From: Loripinus fragilis
Taxonomy: Eukaryota; Mollusca; Bivalvia; Lucinida; Lucinidae
DNA length: 64,000 bases
Assembly (NCBI GenBank): GCA_964019695.1
Contig: OZ026516.1
Span: forward strand, 95,666,368-95,730,367
Direction: 5' to 3'
A model generated the notes under the pieces. It did not search any database. It had not been told where the DNA came from and was given only the letters and a program-made list of their open reading frames with translations. How positions within the stretch are numbered: position 1 is the stretch's first letter; each line of letters begins with the position of its first letter. Positions 1 to 10,644 of this stretch are shown piece by piece. A program made the translations under genes and the position numbers.

Positions 1-3
1 CAG

Positions 4-88
4 CCAACTACACAGCCAAGGCGACATGTGATGCCTACTCGGGATCTTCTACATCTGGATCACCCTCTAAAAGATTGACCACGGGTGG
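4..88 (+). CDS. ZP gene A, coding exon (equivalent of gene B exon 5)
   Basis: The acceptor CAG ends at base 3 and the donor GTAAGT starts at 89. The 85-bp exon enters in phase 1 (two bases complete the split codon) and leaves two bases (GG) that join A855 to give Gly. It encodes NYTAKATCDAYSGSSTSG followed by SPSKRLTTGG. It matches 46071-46155 with only scattered substitutions and equal length. Confidence 0.85.
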
Positions 89-3000
89 GTAAGTATCATT
101 GGTTTAAACCTTAATGAGCCCTGACCTGAGATTACCAACAATATGGTATGTGCGACCAGCAAAGCCTCAAATCAGCCTGCGCATACGCACAGTCTGATCA
201 GAGCCTTGCTTGTAGCTTGTATATTCCACGAGTGTTATGCTACTGGCAAAACATCATTTGGAGTTTCTAATGAACCCTATTGCCACTTGTAATTTTTCCT
301 GGGTGGTGTCTAGACTCCCTGACCCACCCTACGGACCCGAGCATGAATTCATAAGTGTTTACTCCATGGGAAAATCCATCAGAATAGTTAGGGCGAGACA
401 ACTTGATAAGCATAATCTGTCTTGAGTAGGCTATATCCTTTAACTTGATATTCATAATGATTAGCATATAAAACTCTTTTAAATTTAAATCAATTTGCAG
501 AGGCTTAGTTCTCCTGGCTACTCGTATCACTTGTAAACTTACCATATGTGCCTCGTCACGAGAACCTGTCTTTGGGGTTTCCGCCAAAGCGAGTTTCAAA
601 CCAGTCCCCTAAGCTACAGACTAGCTAGAAAATTGAAATTTTACATTTTGCAAGTTAACATATGCAACTTAACAACAAGCAAACAACAAAGGCGGTGATC
701 AGACTTCGCACATGCGCAGGCTGGTCTGCGTACGTGTTGTTCGCAAACTCCCCAAGACGGGTTTTCACGAGCCGAGGCCCAATTTTAAAAATTACCATTG
801 TATTTCCAATTCTATATCTGTCAGATGAAAAACATCCAACACATATCTCTTCAGATGTAGCGATGATGATGACCTCTTGGGCGGAGACTTCAACACGACT
901 CAGTCTGTCAACAGTGGCCTTGATACACGTTACTCGGTTGTCCTCTATGCCTTTAAATTCTACAACAGTGATGATGTGCTTCTGCACTGTGTAGTAACAG
1001 TCTGTCCTTCTGGATCAAGTACATGTGTAGTTACAGTAAGTTTACTAGTACATTCAAATGAGTTTCTGATTCATCTCTTATTGTGATAACTTGCACGGAT
1101 CAACGATTCTCATCTATCTTTAAAACATCTATAGATGAGAATCGTAAACAATCACTGGCGAGTTTACATTGTTTTTAAACCAACCAGGTAGTCTCAGTTT
1201 ACAGTTATAATGAACCTACCACAGAATACTGCATATGCATGACGTGGTACTGAATACATCATCTTTACCTGTTTATAGGAAATATAGAATCGCCTCATTA
1301 CTATGACTCTTTGAAACATCAGTACAAGTTAGTGTTTTACTTAGCAATTGTAAACATAATGTCACTGTCACTCTTGGTTGGCACAACAGTACCACCTTGC
1401 TAAACTGGCGCTTGCCCAGTTCTATTCATCTAAACTGGTGCTTGCTCAGTTCTATTCGTATTGCAAACTAATCTTATCCTGAAAACCATAGATGAAAGTC
1501 AACATTTGTTGCTAAAATTAACTTTATCCATCTATAAGCATGGCTGTCAGATTTTTGTGCTGTGCTTTTATCAACTGTTATCTTACGCCAGTCATTAAAT
1601 GTAAGTGCTGTCATATGAAGCAGCTCAATTGTATTTGGCCTTCATGGACAGTTCATAAAATTTGTTACTCAGGGCATATTTAACCCAGCTATGGGGCGAT
1701 TTGTTTGACATACTTAGTGCCTATGGAATAGCAAAACAGATCCGACCACACCAATAACACTAAAGAGATATTCATAGAAAAGTGTTTTATTTAAGAAAAA
1801 GATCAGCTCTAGCAGGAAATTGAGGAGTTTGCAGCGAGAGTGATTTATCAATGTACATCTTACCGACAAACAATGAATTATTACTGGACAATCCACGCAC
1901 TAGAGCGGATCTATTTCTTAATAAAACACACAACGAAAATTTGAAGTCTTCAGCTTCTTTCAACTTTCTGCCATTGCACAGAAAAAAATCCCGCTAATAG
2001 TTGGACTTTCGCATGTTTACATGCATTTGTAACTTATTTCAAGCGCAAAAACTTTACACCGTCTAATGTCATGACTGACATAATTTTGCAGTAAAATTGA
2101 TGTCGGCTACATGTAGTGGGCGCTTTCAAAACTGTGACATTGTTTAATACAACAAGTTTTAGGTGAGTAGTTAGAATGCTATTTCTTTCATGATAGGGTT
2201 GTTCCAAGAAAAAGAGGAGCATTCTAGAAGAACAAGTAGGACCAGATGATCAAGTCTTCACCACAGATTCTCTTCTACATCTGCAGGATAATAGTGCTGC
2301 CGCTACTGGAGGTATTACATACTAGTCGTACTTATAGAGAGTTCGAGATAAAACTATAGTTCAACTAAAATAGTCTCGAACACGGACCATGCCACAGCCT
2401 TGTTATGTCACTGCGAGTGCCTGCCTTAACTGGAATTACCAGACTATATTGGTCGTTGGACCAGAATATATTGGTACCCGTGCACTGTAATTATAATATA
2501 ATCCGACAGAATCGCCCGCAATCTGTATTTGGTGTTGATGGCTATGATTGGTAGATTAGGCATGGGAAGAGCTATAGTAAATATGATTTAATCTTGAACT
2601 CCATCATTGAGATGTAGGTAAAATGGCGTTGACATTGTAACCGAATTGTAAACCCTTTCTATTGCAAAAACCACTAAATGAGTACGTTTACAAGCACTGA
2701 AGACCCATATGAAATGCAGCATAATACTTTATTTCATCAGGGTCTAGCACTATTTTTAAAGCAAAGATTTACAGACAAGAGTACAGGTTATTTTTAAAAA
2801 ATATAAATGAAACCCCTATATAAACTCGTCAAAATAAGTTAAACCCCATGTCACTTTTTTACATAGCCATAATGTAAAATTCCCAAAGTTTAGTTGTTTA
2901 TTTCAAAAATATCGATGGTATTTGAAAATTCTAATTCCACCTAAGTTAGACAACAATGTCTTAGGTAAAATTACACAAAGATTGAATTGAGAATACCGAT

Positions 3001-5860
3001 TTTCTTTGGTATGTGCTAAATTTTCCAAGTATCCCATTTTTGGCCAATTTTACAATAGGAATGATAGGGAACGAAATGGGACATTAACTGGAATGTGTGG
3101 AGCCCTATGGAAAACTTATCAATAAATCTGAAACCTAGCGTATGTTGAGAGGAAACATTACTGCTACTTCGCTGAAAATGTTATTGAAAAATCTTTATTC
3201 AGTCAAATGTTATGATAAATTAAACATGAATGTATTAACATTAAGTCTATGGGAAAATTTCTGGTGGGGCTTAATTTATTTTGACCAGTTTATAAAAATA
3301 AACTATTCCAAGTTTCTTGTATTTGAAGCAGAAGGATGAATCCAGTATAATACAAAGGGCTGAAGCTCCCATCCCAAGCTAAATGTAAATGGAATTTTAT
3401 GCTCATGGGCTGCAGTAAAGTGACCATAGCATGCCTATAACACATTGCTGCTTGTTTGTCTTTTTTTTAGATTTCCATGGAAAAAAGGGACTGTACTACA
3501 TTTGGGTTGTCCATCATTCAGTCATAATTTGAGTTTCACTCAATATTTTAGAACAAATTTATAGTTTATCTGGTTTTGTATTTGCATGGATAATGAAAGA
3601 TCCAGACTGTTATTCTTACATGTCATTGTTGGCTTTAGCCATTACATCAATTGGTTTCCCCTCAGTGTCTTATAAACAAATATGGCCTAGAATTGGTATG
3701 CAAAATGGCTCTTTATTGATGTAGATTAGAATTTTCATGAACACTTAGCCTTTTACAGCGGATGAAAAGGGCTGAAGAGAATCTATTGTCAGATCCTGAC
3801 AGCTACCTACTGGAGGATTTTTCCATCCAGTTTTATGCAATAGATTGAATTATACTACCTTTACCATCTTTAGCATGAATTATCTGGTGATGTGCAATGT
3901 CTACACTGATGTTGGTGGTATAAAATAGTTATACCATGTTTGTCCACCTATACGCAAGATAATCCACTCGCTAAAGCTCGTGGATTATCTCCACGTACAG
4001 GCGGACAACCCATGGTATAACTATTACTTGTCCACTCTAAAAGATTAAGGGTATTGTTGGTTATTTCAGACCATAGACGTCACTGAAGGCTTAGTCTTGG
4101 TGAACATTACTGACCCTGGTGAAAATAAATTCTGTCATTCTTAAGACAGATTTTGGGTATTTTACCATGTCATCAATATTAAATAGCCAAACACTGTAGG
4201 TCTAAATACGTTACATGCATCCACCATTTTTAAAATGAAAAAAAAAAACAACACACAGCAATAATCTGTAATGTTTTGGTGAGATGTTTCGAGTAGACCT
4301 CATAACATTTTGGTATAGAAAATGTCAGGATAATTAAAATGGCTCTTAATGGCTAGCTAAAATATACATGCATTTTTACTCATGTTTATCTACTGTGAAA
4401 TTTTATATTGCTACATAAGTTATAGCAACGTTCATTTTATGTTAGACTGAATCTGATTTTTGTGTCGATAGTATTTGCACTATGTATAGATCATATATTA
4501 CAATAATAAAGGAATAAGTGGGAACCACTTAATTCTTAATTGTATTATATGATCTATGACCTACTTATAGTTTTCTCCTCCTGTTCCTTTCGAAATGGTC
4601 AAATTGACCACTTGACGGATTTACTTAATGATTACTTTAATTGATCTACTGCTTAACAACAGTTAAGCACAATACATATATGTGGTCAAATTATTTAAAG
4701 TGATAAAATATCTGAAATGACGGTTTGATATGTGTTAATGTTAAGGAAAGCATAAGTTGTAATTTAATTCAATTTCTACTGCATCATTGCGTAAAACAAG
4801 GAAAGGATCAAACGTGTTTAAATTGCATTATACCCATACAAAATTGATACAGCATCTGGTTATAAAAACTTATATTCCAGTCAGGTGAAATAAGCCATTC
4901 TGAAAAAATAAGGTCGTCTCAATAGAGCAAACGTTGAGTTTCGGAAACCACTTATGTTGTACTGGCGTTTGCAAGTCGAAAACAATACTGTTTTCGTTGT
5001 GTAGACATGCTTAATTGAAAGGGTAATTGTGTGTTTAAGAGGGCGCCATAAAAGTCGGTTAGGAGTAAGGCAAGTTTATAAAAGTTTGTTTCTGCATATT
5101 TGACTCCTGAAGAGTGATGTTAAGGCTTAATGTAGGTTGTAACACTATACTTAGAAGACGTTTTCAAATGATTGACTAACATAACTGTTCCAGGTGCCTG
5201 TGCTGCAATAGAATCGATAGGATCATTTATACGCTTGTTTCAGTTCGTTGAAAAGTCAAGAAACAGAAAAAGAGCATTTTAACGTCATAATGGAACGCAG
5301 AAACGTGGCATGAACGGATAACATTCTCTGACGTATTCAACGCTTTTCATTTGGAACTAGAATCGAAACCTTTAATTTCCTATGTAGGCTTGTATCCTTT
5401 ACATGAGAATGACATACATTTTACGTCAAATCTACTGACGCCTAACCAGATTACTTGTCTAGCGGACACGAAAAAGCATTAATTTTAAGATTTGTTGATT
5501 TACACCAAATAAAATGTATTACATTCATTCAAACCTGGTCGCGATATTAAAATCCATACTAAACTTTTGTTGAACAGCATACATGTATTACAATATTGAC
5601 AATATGTGATTAAGTTGGCCAAAAAATTTAATTTCTGTGCAATCTGATTGGCTGTGAACCATAAGAAGTGGCAGAGTAAGCTAGCCTTACCATCAATATG
5701 GTCAGTTAATAATGGATTAAATTCCTAAATTTCCATACAGTATACAGGGTTATTTTGAAGTGTATTATTTGCACCTAGTATTTAATTATATACTTTTGAC
5801 TTAATTACAGGAAAACTCTGCATCCTTGTAGCAGCTTTGGTGGCCTTCCTAAGAGCATAA
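4..5860 (+). CDS. ZP-domain protein gene A, 3' half (4 coding exons; 5' end outside window)
   Basis: Spliced coding sequence from exons 4-88, 855-1035, 2197-2311 and 5811-5860. Frame is kept across all introns, each with GT donors and AG acceptors. The 142 visible residues form the C-terminal half of a zona pellucida module: NYTAKATCDAY, GGCSDDDD, RYSVVLYAFKFYNSDDV, LLHCVVTVCPSGSSTCVVT, then GCSKKKRS. They end in a short hydrophobic tail (LCILVAALVAFLRA). ZP modules polymerise extracellular glycoproteins such as egg coats and other matrices, and usually have a furin-type site just after the module; KKKR-S fits this. N-glycosylation sequons NYT and NTT are present. The tail is short for a transmembrane helix and could be a GPI signal or a minimal hydrophobic patch. 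No stop occurs in the visible exons. Gene B at 34379-51954 is a close paralog on the same strand. ZP assignment is confident; the biological role is unknown. Confidence 0.85.
118..225. mobile_element. Partial R1 element (short hairpin-bearing inverted-repeat element) in gene A intron
   Basis: Contains the R1 hallmarks CTGAGATTACCAACAATATG, GTGCGACCAGCAAAG and the hairpin core GCCTGCGCATACGCACAG. This is the reverse complement of the right half of the complete copies at 6036 and 40021. Left part missing. Confidence 0.6.
540..745. repeat. Dispersed repeat R10, copy 1
   Basis: Shares an ordered series of words with 9390-9600: CGAGAACCTGTCTT, GGGTTTCCG, AAACCAGTC and CTAGCTAGAAAATTGA, then the hairpin core CATGCGCAGGCTGGTCTG. 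Open frames over it on either strand are spurious. Its right edge lies about 110 bp before the exon at 855. Confidence 0.6.
855..1035 (+). CDS. ZP gene A, coding exon (equivalent of gene B exon 6)
   Basis: A 181-bp exon between the acceptor ...CTCTTCAG and the donor GTAAGT. It encodes the ZP-C core: an acidic CSDDDD start, QSVNSGLDTRYSVVLYAFKF, then LLHCVVTVC and a final STCVVT. The last Cys codon (TGT, about 1024) is intact here but is TGA in gene B. The frame runs straight into the GCSKKKRS exon. Confidence 0.88.
1101..1395. mobile_element. R2 short inverted-repeat element followed by the right end of an R3 element
   Basis: R2 words ATAGATGAGAATCGT, CACTGGCGAGTTTA and GGTAGTCTCAGTTTACAG, ending CTCTTTGAAACATCAGTAC, recur at 6450-6755, 40533-40680, 45819-46012 and 55035-55290. 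From about 1327 the sequence continues as the terminal part of R3 (TGTCACTGTCACTCTTGG, ending CACAACAGTA). Both lie in the intron between 1035 and 2197. Confidence 0.65.
2197..2311 (+). CDS. ZP gene A, coding exon with furin-like site (equivalent of gene B exon 7)
   Basis: A 115-bp exon starting GGTTGTTCC after the acceptor GATAG and ending before GTATTA. It encodes GCSKKKRSILEEQ, then a linker rich in D, Q, S and A. The basic run KKKR followed by Ser fits a proprotein convertase site at the end of a ZP module. The donor GTATTA is weaker than the others but sits at the same place as the gene B donor. Confidence 0.82.
2870..3300. repeat. Old dispersed repeat R8, copy in gene A last intron
   Basis: Shares ordered words with 43140-43510 in gene B intron 3: CCTAAAGTTTAGT-like, GTGTGGAGC, ACTACTTCGCTGAAAAT and AGTCTATGGGAAAA. 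The two copies are in non-homologous introns, so this is a dispersed repeat and not ancestral intron sequence. A 65-codon frame at 3142-3339 lies on it and shows no protein features. Confidence 0.5.
3918..4023. repeat. About 106-bp near-perfect hairpin in gene A intron
   Basis: The left arm contains ATAGTTATACCATG and AGATAATCCAC; the right arm contains GTGGATTATCT and CCATGGTATAACTAT. The loop is about CTCGCTAAAGCTCG. Compatible with a foldback MITE. Confidence 0.7.
4487..4557. repeat. Short palindrome (about 70 bp)
   Basis: Arms TAGATCATATATTACAAT and ATTGTATTATATGATCTA flank AT-rich sequence and an inner GTGGGAACCAC stem. Likely a foldback remnant. Confidence 0.6.
5811..5860 (+). CDS. ZP gene A, terminal coding exon
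   Basis: After the acceptor TTAATTACAG, the frame gives G-KLCILVAALVAFLRA and TAA. The gene B equivalent (51902-51954) reads KLCLLVAALVAFFKHQ. Both end in a short hydrophobic stretch. Confidence 0.8.
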
Positions 5861-5952
5861 TCGACTGTTTAGAAACCTGATAGACAAAACAACCACCACA
5901 TACGACAGCAGCAACGAATTTGATCTTGTTATCTTGTTCATGATTTTTATTA

Positions 5953-5958
5953 AATAAA
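5953..5958 (+). promoter_or_regulatory. Polyadenylation signal AATAAA of ZP gene A
   Basis: AATAAA lies about 93 bp after the TAA stop. An AATAAA in the same local context (TTAAATAAAGG) lies behind gene B at 52043-52048, which supports both 3' ends. Confidence 0.65.
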
Positions 5959-6035
5959 GGTGTTATTACATAATTTGATTTGCTTCTCAATCACCACTTT
6001 GCACAAACATATATCCTGTAGTCATTTTCACAAAT

Positions 6036-6267
6036 TTATGAGCCGTGACGTGTGATTTCCAACAATGTGGCAATTTGACAAGTGTAGACTCAGATGAGCC
6101 TGTACAGCCTCTTTTAAGATTTAGAAACTTCAAACGATGTTTGGTCATTAGCTTAATTTAAGCGACTAGCAAAGGCTCTGATCAGACTGCGCGTATGCGC
6201 AGGCTGGTCTGAGCCTTTTCTAGTCGCACATACCACATTGTTGGAAATTTCATGTTAAGGCTCATAA
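6036..6267. mobile_element. R1 MITE-like element, complete copy
   Basis: Termini are TTATGAGCC on the left and GGCTCATAA on the right, with sub-terminal GATTTCCAACAATGTGG facing CCACATTGTTGGAAATT. The right part holds an imperfect hairpin: GCGACTAGCAAAGGCTC pairs with GAGCC...CTAGTCGC around ACTGCGCGTATGCGCAGG. No coding capacity; likely a non-autonomous DNA transposon. Other copies: 8195, 40021, 47513 and 53473. Confidence 0.75.
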
Positions 6268-6405
6268 AAGGTATTAAACACTTGTGAGGTCCATGAATGG
6301 TCTAAAATCGGAATCTTGGAGCTTGTTAAACCTTTATAAAAGTCAATCCTTCACCTAAAACGATCGCACTTTTTGCATGCTGTAATAGAACGGAGCATGA
6401 TATTC

Positions 6406-6609
6406 CAACTAAAATACGACAGAATAGACCTCATGCTTGTAAACTCTCAGGTGTATTGATGTTTTAAAGATAGATGAGAATCGTTGTAAACAAACACTGG
6501 CGAGTTTCAACTAAAATACGACAGAATAGACCTCATGCTTGTAAACTCTCAGGTGTATTGATGTTTTAAAGATAGATGAGAATCGTTGTAAACAAACACT
6601 GGCGAGTTT
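6406..6609. repeat. Two tandem units of 102 bp
   Basis: The word CAACTAAAATACGACAGAAT starts at 6406 and again at 6508, and the intervening sequence is essentially identical. The unit includes the left end of an R2 element, so the R2 terminus was locally duplicated. Confidence 0.85.
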
Positions 6610-6755
6610 ACCTTGTTTTTGGGCATACAGGTAGTCTCAGTTTACAGTTATAATAATACTGCATATGCACGTAGTAGTGAATACGACATCTTTACCCGTT
6701 TATAAAAATATAGAATCGCCTCATCACTATGCATCTTTGAAACATCAGTATTTAT
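6450..6755. mobile_element. R2 element with duplicated left end
   Basis: Same R2 word order as at 1101-1326, ending GCATCTTTGAAACATCAGTA. Left and right ends are inverted (GATGTTTTAAAGATAGAT versus ATCTTTGAAACATC), which supports a terminal-inverted-repeat element. Confidence 0.65.
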
Positions 6756-6836
6756 TATGCTAATATTAAAATGTCAACCATTGTTGACATTGTAATTTTG
6801 GAAAGATAATTTTCATATTAAGTTAGGTCGTACATG

Positions 6837-7067
6837 CACTGTCGAGCCAACCAAGAGTGACAGTGACATAATATTTTTTGTTTACAATTGTTAAGTAAAA
6901 TATTAACTTGTACACTCCACTTGAGTTAACGGGAATCGATATGTCACTTGTGTATTAATCCTATCCTGTGGATATGATTAATACACAAGTGATCTATCGA
7001 TTATAAGTCCCTGATAACTTTGTAAACAAAACATGTCGTCACTGTCACTTGGCTGGCAGGACAGTAT
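6837..7067. mobile_element. R3 foldback MITE, copy 1
   Basis: Outer inverted ends ACTGTCGAGCCAACCAAGAG and CTTGGCTGGCAGGACAGTA. The centre is a second palindrome, TCACTTGTGTATTAATCC and its complement around TATCCTGTGGATA. Complete copies at 20778-21007 and 40305-40531 have the same structure. Ends in TA, suggesting TA-targeted insertion. Confidence 0.75.
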
Positions 7068-7982
7068 AGATGTACCACAACCTCTGATTAATGACCTTTG
7101 GGTCTTTCTACTTCAAAAGATTGATAAAGAAAACGTAAAATGAGCCAGTCTGGCTGGAGCATATCTGTATGTCAAAAGTTTTATAGTAAATGTAAATAAA
7201 TGCCCGAGACGCCTTTTTTCTAGATCAACATATCAACAGTGTCAATATAGTAACGCTTCAAAGCTTTTGGTTTATCCGTACATGGAATGTTTTATAACCT
7301 TAGACAGCTCTCACTACTGCAAAAATGTATAACTAAAAAGCATATTTCCATCACAAACTGTCTAAACTTATATGATCAGGAATTTCCACAATCAGACCGG
7401 TCAATCCCAGGTCACCTACAGGAAGCAAGACTAGAACTATGGTTTGGTTGCAGTAAAATATACTGAGGGAAAAAAGTTTAGCAATATACTTTGGGATTGA
7501 TAGTTTAGAAGAAATAGGATTTTTAATTTCATAATATCAAAAATATATGTTGAAAAACGTTTACGAGTACGATGACATTAACCGGTTGACCTTTCACATA
7601 ATGTAAAGTCTGATTTTAAGTCCCCTTGCTAAAGCAGTTTATCCGTCAAATCTTTAGAAAGCCAAAAAGTGAAAACATGTTTAAAACGTTTCGTTCACTA
7701 TTTTCGTACAGTTTTAGTTGAAAATCGTATTTTTCAAATTACCCCACTTTCAATTCAATAGCGTTTGAAATTAAAATGCTCAGTAGATCAAATCCTTGTT
7801 ATGAAATCGGATTTGTTTTCTTTAGACCTCTTCCGGGTAGCCATTAGATCATTTTCAAACAACTAACATGTTTGTTCACCTGCTAATGAAAAAGATCAAA
7901 TGCTAAAAATATCGCCTATGGGAAAACCTATTATAAACTGATTGATAAACTTTTTCCCTCAGTATATTTAAGCCCTATTATC

Positions 7983-7984
<2 letters not shown>

Positions 7985-8035
<51 letters not shown>
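7985..8035. repeat. CA dinucleotide microsatellite
   Basis: About 25 uninterrupted AC units, likely length-polymorphic. Confidence 0.95.
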
Positions 8036-8036
<1 letters not shown>

Positions 8037-8194
8037 CTACAATACAATAAGCAAAGTCACCAGTTCTTCAGAAATGTGCATAAAAATACGCCACAATAAC
8101 GGATCTTTTTAGTAAAAGGCCTAAAGATTTAGTTAACAGGAAACCATTGATTGTTATAAAGTAAATGCATACTTGCAAGTAGTATGAGCAGTAG

Positions 8195-8415
8195 TATGAG
8201 CCACGACATGAGATTTCCAACAATGTGGCATTTTGACATAAATACACTTGGACGAGCCTATGCAGCCTCCTGTTAAGCTTAGAAATTTCCAAATACTGTT
8301 CAGTCTGCTTGACTGTCAAACTAGCAAAGGCTCTTATCAGACTGCGACTATGCGCAGGCTGATCTAAGTCTGTGCTAGTCGCACATACCACATTTTTGGA
8401 AATTTTCATATAAGA
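8195..8415. mobile_element. R1 element, copy with decayed right end
   Basis: The left end ATGAGCCACGACATGAG, GTTAAGCTTAGAAATTTCC, the hairpin core ACTATGCGCAGGCTGATCT and the right sub-terminus TTTTTGGAAATTTTCATA are present, but the final GGCTCA is lost. The minus-strand 113-codon frame is a repeat translation, not a gene. Confidence 0.65.
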
Positions 8416-9389
8416 ATAACCCTAAACGGCATAGTATATCCTACTTTCGATACAAAAAAACAAGTTTGACTTAATCATTTCCATGCTTTCACATCCAGTT
8501 ACTTCATTTATCTTTCTAATTGCATGTTTTCCTTGTTAGAATCGTTTATGCAGCCACACTCCTCAGCTCCCCAAACTGTCAAAACATTCTTTGCTCATCT
8601 CCAGCAAACAATTTCAACTACTCATAAAATAATGCTGAAAGAGCCATTTCTTGTTCATTGTTGTAATTTTAAAACGAGCAGTCGATATGAGATTGGAACG
8701 TTTAATGATCTTGGACCATTTCAGTCCAGTTCCTCGACACCAATAGTAGGAATAAAGGTTTAAAATCCCTATAACACTTTAAAAATACAATTCTACCACG
8801 GCCTAATGACTCTCGATTCATTCGATTCTATTACCGTAACAGTTACGCCTCACAGCATTTTGTAGAAGTATAATAAAACTAAACCATTTCTGTCATTGCA
8901 ATATAGACTAAGTGTTCCTTTATCTAGCGTTAGTATTTGAACGGGTTCTGGAAATGAAGAGCACTTATATCCTTAACATTTTAGCACTTTTATTTTTTTT
9001 TAAATTCGCAATGCATTTACTCAAAATCTGGTCTAAACGGCACCCAGTATAAAGGCGTTAAATGAGGGGTGGGGTAGAAAGTGCACGTTTACACGATATT
9101 GTAAATGGTGAATCGCTTTGAAACATATTTTGTTGCCTACTATGCATATTTTACTGCCAAACTACACCAATTTCAAAAACATTAGGGCAATTTGAAAATT
9201 TGGTGTTTGTAATCATGTCAACTAGGGAAAATGTACGCCTTATCGCTAGATGTTCTTAGACGATGTAAAGCGCAATCAAATAATGTGATTCCCGTTAATA
9301 TATCCGAAGAACAGCCTCCTCATTATATTTGTTTTTAATATTATTATCTGTTGCACTTGAAATATTTGTCCTAGAGCTGTCGAGCAAGC

Positions 9390-9600
9390 AACACAGGCCA
9401 CGACGCGAGAAAACCTGTCTTCTGGGTTTCCGATAAAGCTAGTCTCAAACCAGTCTCTTCGGCTAAACAGGCTAGATAGAAAATTGATTTTTTTCGCACC
9501 AAGCAAGTCTAGGGATGATTCTTCTCAAAAAGCTGACAACAAAGCTGCTGATGAGACTGCGCGGATGCGCAGGCTGGTCTGGGCCTTTATTGTTACAAAT
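9390..9600. repeat. Dispersed repeat R10, copy 2
   Basis: Matches 540-745: CGAGAAAACCTGTCTTCTGG, CTCAAACCAGTCTC and GGCTAGATAGAAAATTGAT, then GATGAGACTGCGCGGATGCG followed by CAGGCTGGTCTGGGCC. The hairpin core is again at its right side. Confidence 0.6.
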
Positions 9601-10139
9601 CACCGGACAGTTTTCTCAGTCGCCGTCCAATTGCTATATCATATGTGTCATTTAACCATGACACATATAAGAAAACAAGATGCGAAATATGATTATCGTG
9701 AAATATGAAAACTCAGACAGAATTGTAATTTGTGCAGTCTCTTCAAAGCATTTTAGTGAACATATAGACATACCAAGCGTTATCCTGCTGGTGACCGTTT
9801 TTTCTTTATCGTAAACGAAAGTAAACATGGTAATCATTGAACTGTATAAACCACGTGTTACACATATGAAATACACTGAGGGAAAATTAGGATTTTACTA
9901 AATCGAAAATGACAAAGTTATTTTATTTCACAAGAGATTCCAGACTTATTTTCCTATCATAAATATTCAAAAATGCAATTGTATATTAGGCGGTGTTTTG
10001 TTATATGTATGTGCAAAATTCTGGTCCAAAATTTTATCGTTAAAGACATTTTAAAAAAGAAAAACGATGTTCACTGAATTTCTGTACGGACTATAATACT
10101 GCAACACCCCCTCACGGGGATTATGTGCAGGTGTCCGGT

Positions 10140-10335
10140 GTTTGATTTGATTTGATTTGATTCTTTTACGTCCACTCAACAATCTTTCAGTTATGCGGGA
10201 CGGGTCTTCCTGGGTTTAACCAGTACTAAGCTAGGATAAATGTGTCTTGTTCAAGGACCACAACGCAGTGACGCCGGTGAGGCTCGAACCCGTGGTGTCC
10301 GGTGTGCTCCAGACCGGGCGTCAGTGCAGAGAAAG
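10140..10335 (-). mobile_element. SINE1-like segment, copy 1
   Basis: Shares TTCTTTTACGT, TCTTCCTGGGTT, AACCAGTACT, CACAACGCAGTGACG and GAGGCTCGAACCCG with the element at 39766-39966. In the minus orientation GGGTTCGAGCC is a pol III B-box-like motif. The tRNA-like head is poorly kept here. Confidence 0.6.
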
Positions 10336-10452
10336 TTAAGATAAAAACAGGTGAGAGTGGAATAAAAGATGATAGGTTATTATATAATAAAATGTTAAAA
10401 AGTCTGATGAAGACAAAGTGCAAAGATAAAAGTTAAAAACAATGCTTCCGGT

Positions 10453-10644
10453 CTAAGGCTTTGAGTGGGTCAGACTGCTGACTGCCAGTCTGAACGAGTC
10501 AATATCTGGCAGTAATGCTATGCTTGGAGGCAGCCTATTCCACTGGACAATGGCGAGGGGAAATAAGGAGTACTTATAGTAGTCAGCAACTGCGTGGATT
10601 CGTCTAAATGCTAACGGATGTGATGCTGAATGTCTTGTAAACAC
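10453..10644 (-). pseudogene. Reverse transcriptase C-terminal fragment (LINE-type)
   Basis: The 63-residue frame contains TRHSASHPLAFRRIH, YYKYSLFPLAIVQWNRLP and DIDSFRLAV. This pattern (aromatic-Y-SLFPxAIxxWNxLP, then a short DSF helix) is typical of the extreme C-terminus of LINE reverse transcriptase polyproteins in metazoans. The polymerase core and endonuclease are absent, so it is a dead remnant. The visible frame ends normally at a stop codon. Confidence 0.8.
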
